Made by a program: the position numbers and the translations under genes. This document shows, one piece after another, positions 12,101 through 48,390 of a DNA stretch of 64,000 nt (positions are counted from its first letter, which is position 1; every line of letters starts with the position of its first letter). The stretch lies in the NCBI RefSeq assembly GCF_048771995.1, contig NC_133026.1, positions 105,476,001 to 105,540,000 of the forward strand. The letters are read 5' to 3'. Source of the DNA: Taeniopygia guttata (taxonomy: Eukaryota > Chordata > Aves > Passeriformes > Estrildidae). Below the pieces are notes generated by a model. It was given only the letters and a program-made list of their open reading frames with translations, was not told where the DNA came from and did no database searches.

Positions 12101-15100
12101 GTAGAGCTCTTTATTGGAAATAATGCTTTAATCCTGCTGTCTTGTCAGATACGGGCAGCTTTACGTTCTCTATTTGAGGCATCACTCAAGGACTTCCAAC
12201 AGTACAGGAGCAGAAGTAGTGCTCTATCACTTACCCAGGTAAGAGCAGAATGAAGAACATTAGCGTCAGTTCACATCTGTGTCAGTGTTGTGGTTTAACC
12301 CCAATTGGCAACTAAGTACCACCAGCTGCTCCCCCAAACCCCTGGTGGGAGGGGCAGGAAAATCAGAAAACGGTAAAACTCATAGGTTGAGATAAGAACA
12401 GTTTAATAAGTGAAATAAAGTAAAAATTAATAGTAGTAGTAATGAAAAGCTCATGGAGGAGGGAATAAGTCGCATGAAAAGCTAGTTACAGAGTAACAAT
12501 TACTCACCACCCAGCCTGTGCCAAGCACTGATCTGTGCCTCCTGGCCAACTTCCCCCACTTTATATACCAAGCATGATGTCCTAGGCTATGGGGTATCCC
12601 TTTGGCCAGTTTAGGTCTGCTGTCCTGGCCCTGCTCCCTCCCAGCTTCTTGCGCACCTGCTCACTGGCAGAGCATGGGAAAGCAGGAAGTCCTTGACTTA
12701 GAGTAAGCACTGTTTAGCAACAGCTAAAACATCCGTGTCTTATCAGTGTTATTCTCATACAAAATTCAAAATACAGAACTGTACCAGTTCCTAGGAAGAA
12801 AATAAACTGAGTCCCAGCAAAACCAGGACAAAAAGACATCCTATATAGGCTTGTTGACCAGTTCTCATTTCTCTTTGTTTCTATAGAGAGGGCTCCTGTA
12901 AGAAGACACATATTTTAAAGCTGAACAGAACTGGGAAGTTTGCACTGAATGTAGTGGATAACTTGGTGGTAGTACATCATCAGGATACTGAGGTCTGATT
13001 TATTTATATTGTGTTGTGCTGTAACTTTGCGAAGTTAGAAGCAGGTTTTAATAACCTAATAATTTAATTTAGAAATTATCTTTCTTTGGGCTTAGCTTGG
13101 CCAAAAGCCAGAGTATTTGCAGGAACAAAACCATAACACTGTAAGATATTCAAATTTATCCATTTATCCTTTTATCCTGATGGGCTAATCAGGGCTGCTG
13201 GTAATGCCTGCTTTTTTCTTCCACTGTTTTTGTTTCTTGTCAGTTTCTTTTGATGCTTTGCTGCTACACTGTGTAGGCTTTTAAGGCAATATACGAAGAA
13301 GTAGAGTTAAATTGGATACTAAACTATCAATCTTGGGAAACTTACCACAAACATTTGAATGATACTGTTTCTGTGACACAAACTTACACTCCTATAGTCT
13401 GGAGGCCTAGCTCTCTAAAAACTTGTATGAACACAAACTTTCTTGTGCATCTGGTAGCATAGGTAAAACTTCTTGTCTGTAGTCCCAGCAACAAGGCTTG
13501 GTCAGTGGTTAAGCTAAAGTGGTACTTTGCTCTCATCTTGGGAAAAGGCTTGGACTTCTTGTATTATCCTTTCTTAGTGGGGGCACGTTACCTTCTTAGG
13601 AGGATTAGTTTATGTTTCAGTTATATTTCATGTTAATTCTACACATTAGCATTTAAGCCAGAGCACTTCCTCCCCAGCATTTTGGTCAAGCTGTAAACAT
13701 GACTACAGAAACCCAGAAAACATTACTCTTTTTGCCTTTGGGAGACACCAGTAATTGAAGCTTCACTGGCACTGAAAGCAAAGCTGTTTTCCCTGGTGGT
13801 CCATACTGGGTTAGAAGTGTTAGTGACTTGAGTTGAACAAGACTGAATGGTAGAACTGTGAGGATATCAGAGGAGGATAGATAATTTTCTTCCGAGTTTC
13901 TAGCATCCTTAACTATGCAGCGTCAAAGTCACGTGTTGTGCAAGACGGACTGAGAGAGATTTTTTTCTAGGGTATGTAGTGTATAGAGACTATAGATCAC
14001 CTTTTGAAAGAGGCAACATTCTAGGGGCAGTGGTTTTAGACTAAAGGGAGATAGATTTAGGTGGGATGCAAGGGATGGAGCTTTTTACAGTGAGGGTGGT
14101 CAGATCCTGGAACAGGATTTCCCAATGCTGAAAGGGTTCAGTGCCAGGTTGGATGGGGCCTTGAGCAGCCTGCTCAGTGAAAAATGTCATCAACTCCAGT
14201 ACATCCCTTGCAACCCCAACCATTCTATGATTCTAACAGAGAATACTAGATGGAAATGTGAAAAGCAGACTGAATGCATGCAGATGGGTGGTGATTCACG
14301 TTCGTCAATACTAACTTCCTCTTTTTAATTGCAGACTTCTGTTATATTTGACATCAAGCTAAAAGGAGAATTTGATGGGTCTACAACCATCCATCAGTTT
14401 GTACTTCCACCTCGATCAATACAACCCTATCAAATACCTGTAGCAGGTAGAACCACTATACAATGAATAACCTAACACTTAGCAAGAGTACTTAAAAGTA
14501 ACAGCTCACATACAGGAGTGCTTCAGGTTACTAACACTTCAGTTATACATATTTGAGAGGGTGGGGAAGGAAGAAGGTAAGAAGCAATTGAGCAGAAGTT
14601 GGTGTTCCAAGTGTGTGCTAACTACGGAAGAGTTGCTGTTTAAGGGGCACGTTTCCTATAGTACTTTGCTTCTACACTTGAAAAGTGTTGGGTTCAGGGA
14701 GCTTTTTTGCCATGGCTCTCAAAGCTTGTGGGTGCTGAAAAGCACTTTATGCTTTTCTGGCTTAAGTCAGGACTATGTGACTTATGAAGTTAGAGGCTGA
14801 AAGACAATACAAGCTCAGGACAAATCAAGTTTGGGGTCAGTTTGGAAGCAATGCTACAGTGTTAGAACTCCAATACTTCGATTACTCTTGGATTACCTTT
14901 CTGTTCTCCAGTCATAGAAGTGTGACAGGTAGTTACCCTCAAGCTGGGAGTATAGAAATAGCCTGAGCATAGTTTCACTAGCAGGTGATAAACCAGTGAG
15001 GTTCTCTTTGTAGAAGAGAAAGATGTTTCTATACAAAAAGACTGCACATTAAAAGCTCCAACATCTGATAGTAAGTAGGATAAATCTGCAGATGGAGATT

Positions 15101-18100
15101 TGTATGAAAAAAAGGTTAGGATCAGAATATACAAACCACTCTTCCTTTTAAGGACATTTAAAATACATTTAAATACAGCAAATGGAATCTGTGTATTTAG
15201 AATTTCAGTACTAGAGCTGAATATTTCAGCATGCATTATTTCACTTGGCTGAAAAACAAAACAATGTTTTGAAGGATTTGTTTGCCTTCTCAGTGTCAGA
15301 TTTTTCTTTGTAGATCTGGCTACACAAATGGGTCTTTTTGACTACATGCTACAGTGTTACACTCCATACTTACCTTTTTGGCATAGAATAATTGGTATAG
15401 GAGAGCTGCCAGAGTTACTACTGTTCTTCACCTGATGTTCTTTTTTCTGCAGGCCCACCTTCTGTGACAAGTCAGGCTCCTGTTCCGTGTAAACTCTGTA
15501 TCCTTTAAATCCTTTCCAAAAGTGAGAACCTCATTCAATGTATCAAGCAGGGAAGAAGTTAGCATTCTTGGCTACCTTCTACCTTGGCTCTTTAACAGAG
15601 CAGTTTTAGCTGATTATGCACATGTACTTCAAGACAAAATAATATGCTTCATAATAGCCTCATAATGCTTTCACAAAGTTGTAAATACTGAAGTCTAGTA
15701 TAATACCACAGTTCCTGATCATTGGAGACATGTGTATGGAATTATTGAATAGGTACACCAAAAAATTGAAGGTATCATTCCAAAAACATGGTTCAAAACC
15801 TCAGAAGTGACAGTAAATGAAGGTATATTAATGGGATCTGCTTCTCTATAGTAATGTAAATTCAGGAGAAACAGTTTAGCATCAATGTTAATATAGGTGT
15901 TAAAACCTTAACATTTAGATTCTTCTTCTTGGATTGTCTTTCAACCTGATATTATCATCAGTGCAAGTGAAGGTAAGTGGTGAGCTCTTGGACTTTACAA
16001 TATTTGGTATCAGGATGGCTAGTTTACACTTTCAGTGCACAAAGCACCTTAAAACTGAAGTGACTTACTAGGTACATCTGCTGAGTTGATTGCTTTTGGT
16101 AGTATTAACTGAGGATTATCTATCTCTACTCAACTTTTCAAGGGTAAAGCTGCTCTAAAATATGGGCTTAGAAAGGCAAATAAACAATCTCAATGTGTTT
16201 TCATTTAAGGCTGGAGAAGTTGTATGTCTGGGGTATACTGTACAAGACAATTCACTTTGTTTACTTCTTCAAATCAAGGTTACCTCTGGAGTCTTCAAGT
16301 GAAACTTGAACCTGTAGTTAACCTCTTGGTAGATAAAGGAAAACTAATGGATTTCCTTCTCCAAAGAAAAGAATGCAAAATGGTTATCCTGTCTGTATGC
16401 TCTCAAAGTAAGTTCAAGTGTTTTCTGTATGAAAGTACAATACTGCCTATTCATAAATGCTCACCCAAGTTAGCTTAGCTGTTCTTAGATTTGAGATCAC
16501 CTCTGAAGCTGCCTTGGTCCCTGGGATGTCATTTGCCTCAACTACCCTCAGTCACTATTCTGAAGGAATTTAACAGCATGAGAAATTAAACTTTCCCCCC
16601 ACTTCAATTCAAATACACCTGACATGATTGAAAGTATTTCTTTAAAGTTAAAAGTTAGACAGAGACTATAGATCACCTTTTGAAAGAGGCAACATTCAGG
16701 TGCCTGGTTATTTCTCCTCATTGTTCTTTCTTTTTATCTTTTCAGTGCTTAGTGAGCCAGAAAGAGGATCACTGTCTGTGATTGCAACTGTTTTTGACAA
16801 ACTGAATAATGAATATAAGAAGTACTTGGAAGCTGAGCAAAGCTATACAATGGTAAACCATGTTAGCTATAGCAGCTTACAGAGACAAGACAATGCTGTT
16901 TGCTTTTCAAGTGGCATCAAGGTGAAGGCATGCTCCTTTCTACTTAGGAAATTTGGGCTTACCCCAAAGGCCTGGCTGCCTCAGGCTCACAAGTGAAAGT
17001 CTACTGTGGAAAATGCACTAAGACTCCACTTGACACTTGTGTGGCAGGCGCTGCATAGCTCATCTCCAGAGTGATGAGTTAAAATACCCCAGTGCTTGAA
17101 AGCAGAGAGAAGGTAGAAGCTGAAAAAGCAACTCTGAATCAATAACTACTACCATGGTTTCCAAAGGACTGATTTCACTGCACACTGTGCATGTATCATG
17201 GCATAACAGGCAGTCCTGATACATCTCAGTTACTTCTGTAGAAGTACCAAATTCAAGCACCAACTCAGGGTACAGTCACATACTCAAAATTCTTCTAAGC
17301 CTGAGGGCTGGTGTCAGTGTAGTTAGATTCAGCTCCTGGCTTTGAGGTATATAAGAGCAGCTGTATTTATATTACTTTAAAAAGGAGTTTTAAATTCAAT
17401 ATGAAATCCCCACTGAACAAGTTGCATCTAATATAACGTGACCACAGATATGAATTTCCAAGTTTATAGTTGTGTACAACTGAGACAGAACTGTACTACA
17501 CTAGTTTTCTTTTTGAAAGACCTTTCTTTCCTCCTAGGTGGTAGAAACAGGCCTGAGTAGAAGCAATCCACTCCTGAAACGTCCTGTCCGCACTCAAGCA
17601 GTTATTGACCAGTCTGATATGTACACACATGTTTTATCTGTTTTTACAGAGAAGAAGGTAAGTTAAATTTAAGGGCTAATAAAATAAATTTAATGGCTAA
17701 TTTGGCAGCAGTCTCAGATCAGCCAACCTAAACTGAAAGCTTGAAATTGGCTGCATGAAGCTTTGTCAGGATTAGGGTATTTTGATGCCTATTCTTACGG
17801 GGTTATTAACAGAGAAGCTATGCAAGTTCCACTTAACACTTGCTTCTTTGTCCAGGAAGCACCTCACAAGTTCACTATAGCTGTCTTGATGGAATACATT
17901 CGCTCTCTGAACCAGTTCCAGATTGCAGTTCAGGTAAATTACTTATGTGCTAAGTACATTGCCCCACTCCATGTAGTTTTAGTCCAGTCTTGGTCATGTG
18001 TGCAAGTTCTATACAATACTGACTTGTAGAGTGTAAAAACACATATAGAGACATGCCTTTGTTTGTCTTCTTACTCACAGCACTACTTGTATGAGCTGGT

Positions 18101-19526
18101 CATCAAAACCCTTGTTCAACACAACTTGTTCTACATGCTCCATCAGTTTCTGCAGTACCATGTGCTCAGTGACTCAAAGCCCTTGGTATGTAAGACAAGT
18201 AGCTCCAATAAACTAGTGAGGGAAATGGGAAGTCCTCAGAATTTTAAGGCTTTTTCTACTTTTGCCCTAGGCTTGTCTCTTACTATCCCTGGAAAGCATT
18301 TACCCTCCTGCACATCAGCTCTCGCTGGACATGTTAAAAGTAAGCATTTCTGACCCTAGTAACTCCATGTCACATGTGTGTTACACTGGTCAAACAGCTT
18401 CTCTGACCAGGCTTGAAGTCATTAACTAGCAACAATCATTTGCATGCATTAGAAGCATTGTCTTACAGCTGTGATTGACTTCACAGAGACTTTCCACAGC
18501 AAATGATGAAATAGTGGAAGTTCTGTTGTCCAAACACCAAGTTTTGGCTGCCTTGAGATTCATCAGGGGTATTGGAGGACACGACAGCATTTCAGCCCGC
18601 AAATTCCTTGATGCAGCGAAACAAGCAGAGGATGAGATGCTTTTCTACACCATATTCCGATTCTTTGAACAAAGAAACCAGCGGTTACGAGGAAACCCCA
18701 GCTTCACACCAGGTAAGCAATAAACAGACTGACAAAGATACTCAGTTGTGCAATCCCGTTGAGCCTGTATTAGGTGATAAAAACTCTTGGCACAGTTAAG
18801 CCTATATTTTATATGCACCTTTAAACACAATTCCAAATTAACTTGTCTTACTCCTTTGTCTACTACACGCAGGAGTAAAGAGGCTGAACTAAACATAAAC
18901 TTGCAGATGAACCTGTTTGACTTGCAGTTGCTCTCACTGCTTAGCTTAGCAGAGACATTATCTCCAATTAGTGCTTTCTCCTGAAGTCAGCAACCAGGTT
19001 GGGAAACCTTTGAGTTCAATTGTCTATTTCCACTAATTACAGAAATTCAAGGCCTGTTTTATGCTACAGTCCTTTCTTTAAAAGCCAAGCCAAACTGCTT
19101 GCATCAGCAACACGTTTGTAATAACCAGACATTCTGTAGGTGCAGAATCCCACCCCACACTCTTGCATCTTGACAGTAAAGGGCTCTCATGGCTGTGAAT
19201 CTGCTGGTTAGAGGCATGAATTAGATCCAGGAACTAAATCAAACATCTGCTTCACTTCAAGAATAGCAGTCTCAGCACTGGAAATACCTCAGTGTTCCAA
19301 TGCTTTCTGTTTGTCCAACTCTGGTATTCAAACATATTAAAGATAAGAATTAGTACCAATAAATGAAGGTAAGTGAAACTACACAGTCTTGGTTCTTGGT
19401 TTCTGAGTTGTAAAGTGAACATGGACTTTTATTTTGTCTTCTGTAGGTGAGCACTGTGAAGAACATGTCACCTTCTTCAAACAAGTTTTTGGAGAACAAG
19501 CTCTCATGAAACCCACAACATTCTGA
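2789..19526 (+). CDS. RMC1: RMC1, regulator of MON1-CCZ1 (C18orf8/Mic1), 20 coding exons
   Basis: Third subunit of the MON1-CCZ1 guanine-exchange complex that activates Rab7 on late endosomes and autophagosomes. Coding exons: 2789-3004, 5593-5669, 6999-7083, 7440-7496, 8575-8661, 9844-9984, 11570-11673, 12149-12238, 12887-12992, 14335-14446, 15453-15497, 15919-15972, 16279-16407, 16746-16852, 17538-17657, 17856-17933, 18081-18185, 18271-18339, 18487-18712, 19447-19526. Phases agree at every junction and give 695 codons ending in TGA, against 657 residues in human; the excess is an N-terminal extension. Recognisable human-like blocks are KANPVNCVFFDEANKQ (exon 1), CPESSVILLSTTVLGNVLQP (exon 6) and LMEYIRSLNQFQIAVQ (exon 16). 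The first half is predicted beta-propeller-like; the C-terminal third is the Mic1 domain (about 470-690). The gene converges on NPC1. It looks intact. Confidence 0.97.
3748..4455 (-). mobile_element. CR1 LINE, 5'-truncated, in RMC1 intron 1
   Basis: The - strand encodes a stretch of about 200 codons (4436 to 3831) with typical CR1 ORF2 C-terminal phrases: LYSAMVRPHLECCVQF, KRRFRGDLITSYKSLK, RLDIRKNFFPERVIRHWN and NVALSAMV. The end at about 3748-3770 has the CR1-type 3' terminus (complement of GATTCTGT-like octamers). The copy is antisense to RMC1. The long open frame suggests moderate age, but it is only a 3' fragment of about 0.7 kb, so it cannot move by itself. Confidence 0.92.
6065..6155. 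repeat. 48-bp tandem duplication in RMC1 intron 2
   Basis: TATTTTTGCAG begins at 6065 and again at 6113. The following roughly 32 bases (ATTTGACAACAGTAAAC onward) are identical except for one A/C difference directly after the CAG. Both copies therefore carry a TTTTTGCAG acceptor-like sequence. Only two copies are present. Confidence 0.85.
11464..11535. other. GC/CpG-rich patch just upstream of RMC1 exon 7
   Basis: About 70 bp with several CpGs (GACCGCTCTCCGCCTCGTGG and GGCGGCTCGTCC) sits inside an otherwise AT-rich intron, about 35 bp before the acceptor of exon 7 at 11570. I recognise no repeat family or RNA in it. Confidence 0.4.
12286..12830 (-). mobile_element. Solo LTR of an ERVL-like endogenous retrovirus
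   Basis: The element runs TGTTGTGG to AGGACA on the + strand, so it has TG...CA ends. On the - strand it reads as a promoter-bearing LTR: it begins TGTCCTGGTTTTGCTGGG, has TATATAAAG near 12560 and an AT-rich polyadenylation region near 12400-12420, and ends GGTTAAACCACAACA. This matches my memory of the abundant avian ERVL LTR. No internal viral region adjoins it, so it is a solo LTR of about 545 bp, the usual relic of recombination between two LTRs. I could not see a clear target duplication, which fits an old insertion. It lies antisense in RMC1 intron 8. Confidence 0.85.
13985..14021. repeat. First copy of an exact 37-bp dispersed repeat
   Basis: The 37 bases beginning AGAGACTATAGATCACC and ending GGCAACATTC are repeated without mismatch at 16661-16697, about 2.7 kb downstream in the same gene. 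This copy directly abuts the 5' side of a CR1 fragment in the same orientation. It may be the edge of an unrecognised repeat family or a local copy event. Confidence 0.85.
14022..14237 (+). mobile_element. CR1 LINE 3' fragment in RMC1 intron 9
   Basis: About 215 bp of the CR1 3' end in sense orientation. Recognisable are GGGGCAGTGGTTTTAGAC, TTTACAGTGAGGGTGGT, CTGGAACAGG and CCAGGTTGGATGGGGCC, ending in CATTCTATGATTCTA, the CR1 terminal octamer repeat. It is noticeably diverged from the family pattern and ends about 100 bp before exon 10. Confidence 0.9.
15498..15918 (+). other. RMC1: RMC1 intron 11, probable U12-type (minor spliceosome)
   Basis: The donor after exon 11 reads GTATCCTTTAAA, matching the U12 donor consensus RTATCCTTT. 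The 3' end reads ACCTTAACATTTAG, in which CCTTAAC (15906-15912) matches the U12 branch-site consensus TCCTTAAC, with the branch A only 7-8 bases before the terminal AG. No polypyrimidine tract intervenes, as is typical of this class. The intron is phase 1. No other RMC1 or NPC1 donor I read fits the U12 pattern. Confidence 0.85.
16661..16697. repeat. Second copy of the exact 37-bp repeat
   Basis: Identical to 13985-14021, in the same orientation. It lies in RMC1 intron 13, about 50 bp before the exon 14 acceptor at 16746. Unlike the first copy it is not followed by recognisable CR1 sequence. Confidence 0.85.
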
Positions 19527-19557
19527 AAGACTCTTCAACTGAAATGTATAAACTTAA

Positions 19558-19563
19558 TTTATT
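19558..19563 (-). terminator. Candidate NPC1 polyadenylation signal
   Basis: TTTATT on the + strand gives AATAAA on the - strand, about 520 bases after the NPC1 stop codon at 20083. It is the only canonical hexamer I saw between the NPC1 stop and RMC1. If used, NPC1 transcripts would end near 19540, overlapping the RMC1 3' end by roughly 80-90 bases. Non-canonical or more distal signals cannot be excluded. Confidence 0.5.
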
Positions 19564-19604
19564 GCATTTAAGTAGATTTTTGAACTACAAAATTGCTATT
19601 TTAT

Positions 19605-19610
19605 AATAAA
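19605..19610 (+). terminator. RMC1 polyadenylation signal AATAAA
   Basis: Canonical hexamer 79 bases after the RMC1 stop codon, followed by an A/T-rich stretch. It is the first AATAAA after the stop on this strand. Confidence 0.8.
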
Positions 19611-20082
19611 GTATATACAAGACATTTTGGCAAATAGTACTAAAAATATTACAACTTGTGATGGCTTCCCCCTAAAAATAGAGACAAAAGTTGCATTGAC
19701 CTGCATTTAAAATTAGTGTCAGTGGTTTAGCAGTCCATTCTCATACATATCACCTTAATTTCATTGACAAAATGCTATTCAACTCTCACTACAGCTGGTT
19801 TAGGTTTCTGAAGGAAAAAGATGCAACCTCTTGAAAACAGAAGTGTTTTAGTAATCTTATTAACACATCTAGATTTAGTAATACTGTTACTTCAGCCACA
19901 CTTAGCATTTCCTGAGTTTAAAGCTATGTCCAAAGCTGCAGCTGGTATCTTCTAGTTGAATCTGTGCAGGAGTCAAGTCTGTGGTGGTTACAGTGTGATA
20001 GTCATAGAACATTGCTGCGCTTCAGTTCTTATGAGTTGGGCCTAAGCCGCAGTTCAGGCAGTCCACTGAACACTGTTAAAAA

Positions 20083-46182
<26,100 letters not shown>

Positions 46183-46436
46183 GGCGGCGCGGGCTGGAGC
46201 GCGGATGGCCGGCAAGGCGCTATGGGCAGCAGCACGGAGCAGCAGCGGATGGAAACAAGAGGAGGGCGGCGAGGCAGCCGCGCCAGCGCAGTCTGAAGGG
46301 CCGCTCTCGCCTACCCGGGCGGAGCCGCCAGCCCCTCCGAGGAGAGTCCGAGGAGAGGCCGAGGGCCGCCCCAGCGCCTCCGCCAACCGCGACCGCCGGC
46401 CCGCCCCCGGCACCGCCTCACCCCGCACGGCGAAAC

Positions 46437-46635
46437 AGGAACACCCTCCTCGATACCGCCTCCCCCGTCACCGCCCGCCCAGAAACACCGCCCCGGCACC
46501 GCCTCCCCCCTCACCGCCCGCCCAGAAACACCGCCCCGGCACCGCCTCCCCCCTCACAGCCGCCCAGAAACACCGCCCCGGCACCGCCTCCCCCCTCACC
46601 GCCCGCCCAGAAACACCGCCCCGGCACCGCCTCCT
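46437..46635. repeat. 43-bp GC-rich minisatellite in the NPC1 5' flank
   Basis: The phrase CCCAGAAACACCGCCCCGGC recurs, with AGAAAC at 46481, 46524, 46566 and 46609 (spacings 43, 42 and 43). A degenerate partial unit precedes it (GAACACCCTCCTCGATACCG). There are four good copies. The array starts about 250 bp upstream of the NPC1 start codon. Confidence 0.9.
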
Positions 46636-47019
46636 CAGCACGGCCTGTCCCGGTGGCGGCGGGCGAGGCGCCCGTTGGGCCACGGCCGCTGCGCTCCGCG
46701 CTGCGCAGGGCGCGGGGGGCGATGCTCTGTGGGGGCCCGGCGGGAAGCTCGTCCCGGTGTGGGAACGGAGCTGTGTCCCTCCGGGATGGACCATCCCCCC
46801 CGAGCTGCACCGGCAGCCGGGCAGCGGCATCGTCCGCGCCCGAGAGTGTTAATCGCGTAGTTTGTAAATACCAAAAGTTGCTTTAAAAACCTTTGGATTT
46901 GGGAAAAGCGCCTTAATTTGGCTTCAAAGTCACTGATTCCTGATTTCTAAGGACTCGTCTCGCAGCCCCGCGTGCCTTGCAGGTGCAATATTCAGGAGCC
47001 CCGGGCTGCCGGCGAAGGG

Positions 47020-47279
47020 CCGCTGTCCCGGGGCTGTGCCCGCTGTCCCGGGGCTGTGCCCGCTGTCCCGGGGCCGTGCCTGCTGTACCAGGGCTGTGCC
47101 CGCTGTCCCGGGGCTGTGCCTGCTGTACCAGGGCTGTGCCCGCTGTCCCGGGGCTGTCCCGGGGCTGTGCCTGCTGTCCCGGGGCTGTGGGCTGTCCCGG
47201 GGCTGTGTCCGCTGTCCCGGGGCTCTGCCTGCTGTACCTGGGCTGTGCCCGCTGTCCCGGGGCTGTGCCAGCTTCCCGG
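47020..47279. repeat. 20-bp GC-rich minisatellite
   Basis: About 13 copies of a 20-bp unit (CGCTGTCCCGGGGCTGTGCC), with variants TGCTGTACCAGGGCTGTGCC and some shortened units. Because 20 is not a multiple of 3, all frames show spurious repetitive proteins; there is no sign of a gene. Confidence 0.92.
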
Positions 47280-47555
47280 CCCGCTCCTGACGTGCTGACA
47301 CCGGGTGGCCTGACCGCTGTCGCAATCAGCAGTTCTGGAAGTGCTGGCTGCGCTCTGCCAAAGCTATCTGCGTGTTTGGGATCTGTTCGGGACCTGGCTG
47401 GGAGGAGGCACAGTAAAAATAGGGCGTGAGGCATTCCCGTGCATGCAATCTCTAATTTCCCCGCCTCTTTATTGCCTTCCCCGACACTATATTGCCTCCG
47501 CAGACAGGTAATGCGCATTGCTTTGCTAGGCTAAAACATGTAATTTAGCTGATAT

Positions 47556-47568
47556 TGCCATCTGCTGA
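47556..47568 (-). promoter_or_regulatory. CTCF-like motif
   Basis: TGCCATCTGCTGA on the + strand matches the reverse of the CTCF core (YGCCMYCTRSTGG) at 12 of 13 positions. It lies about 1.4 kb upstream of NPC1. A motif match alone does not show binding. Confidence 0.35.
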
Positions 47569-47699
47569 CGGAAACGCAGACTAGTCTGGGTGTCAGCGCC
47601 TCACGGGCTGGCGTGTTGGCCGGCAGTCTCCCAGGGGTCACGGAATCCGACTTTCCACTGAGAGTAGAACGCGGTTAGAGCAGGTGGCTCAGGGAATTG

Positions 47700-48390
47700 C
47701 CGGCTATTAATAGCTTCAGAGATGGAGACTTCACAGCTTCTTTGGACAAACTCTTCCACTGAGTGACTACTCTTGGAGTGAAATGTTTTTCCTGTATCTG
47801 AAGAGATTTTCCCATGTTCCATCTGGAGGCTGTTGCCTCATGCTGTCGTGGTGCTTGTCTGAGAAGATTGTGACTCCTCCTTCTCCACATCCTCCCGTTT
47901 GGTAGCTGCAATGGTTAGTAAGACATCCCTACAGCCAGCTGCCTGCTTCGGGCTGAGCAAGCATGGCTCACAGCTCCAGCAGCCCCTGCTGTTGGGGTGG
48001 CAGTAAAATACATTTTGCTACAGTATGTCAGTATCTTTTTGTTTGTTTGTTTGTTTCCTCTTTTTCTTCCCTTTTTTTTCTGGAGCGAGAATGGGGGTTG
48101 TTTGGTGTTTTGGGTTTTTTTTCTTGTTCTGGGAAGGCTAAACCTGGACACAGCACTCCAGCTGTGGTCTGACATGTCCCGAAGAGAGGAAGAAGCCTAA
48201 CCCTTGACTACTGACCACCCTCTTGCTGATGATGCAGCTTGCTGACTCATGTTCAGCATTTCACCCAACCACGCCATTCTTTTCTTCCAAACTGTTTTCC
48301 ATCTAGCCACTGCCCAGCTTGTATTTTTCTCTGGGATTACTCCACCCAAAATGCAAGACTTGACATTTGGCATGTGCCAAACAAAGATAG
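47700..48390 (-). mobile_element. Old diverged CR1 LINE fragment, interrupted
   Basis: Antisense CR1 phrases are recognisable but eroded: GATGGAGACTTCACAGCTTC and CAAACTCTTCCACTGAG at the left, then GACACAGCACTCCAGCTGTG, GACTCATGTTCAGCATTTC and TGACATTTGGCATGTGCC at the right. Between about 47930 and 48120 lies unrelated sequence containing a (TTTG)n and T-rich stretch, probably a later insertion or expansion. It is older than the other CR1 copies here. Confidence 0.65.

Larger units (their letters stand above)
19447..19630 (+). other. RMC1: RMC1 terminal exon with short 3' UTR
   Basis: The last exon carries the final 80 coding bases, ending KPTTF-stop at 19526. An AATAAA polyadenylation signal lies at 19605-19610, so cleavage is expected near 19625-19630 and the 3' UTR is only about 100 bases. 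Confidence 0.85.

Noticed and set aside
46913-47518. Repetitive open frames of up to 201 codons on both strands
   Set aside because: These are translations of the 20-bp minisatellite, with no start context, splice sites or family resemblance.
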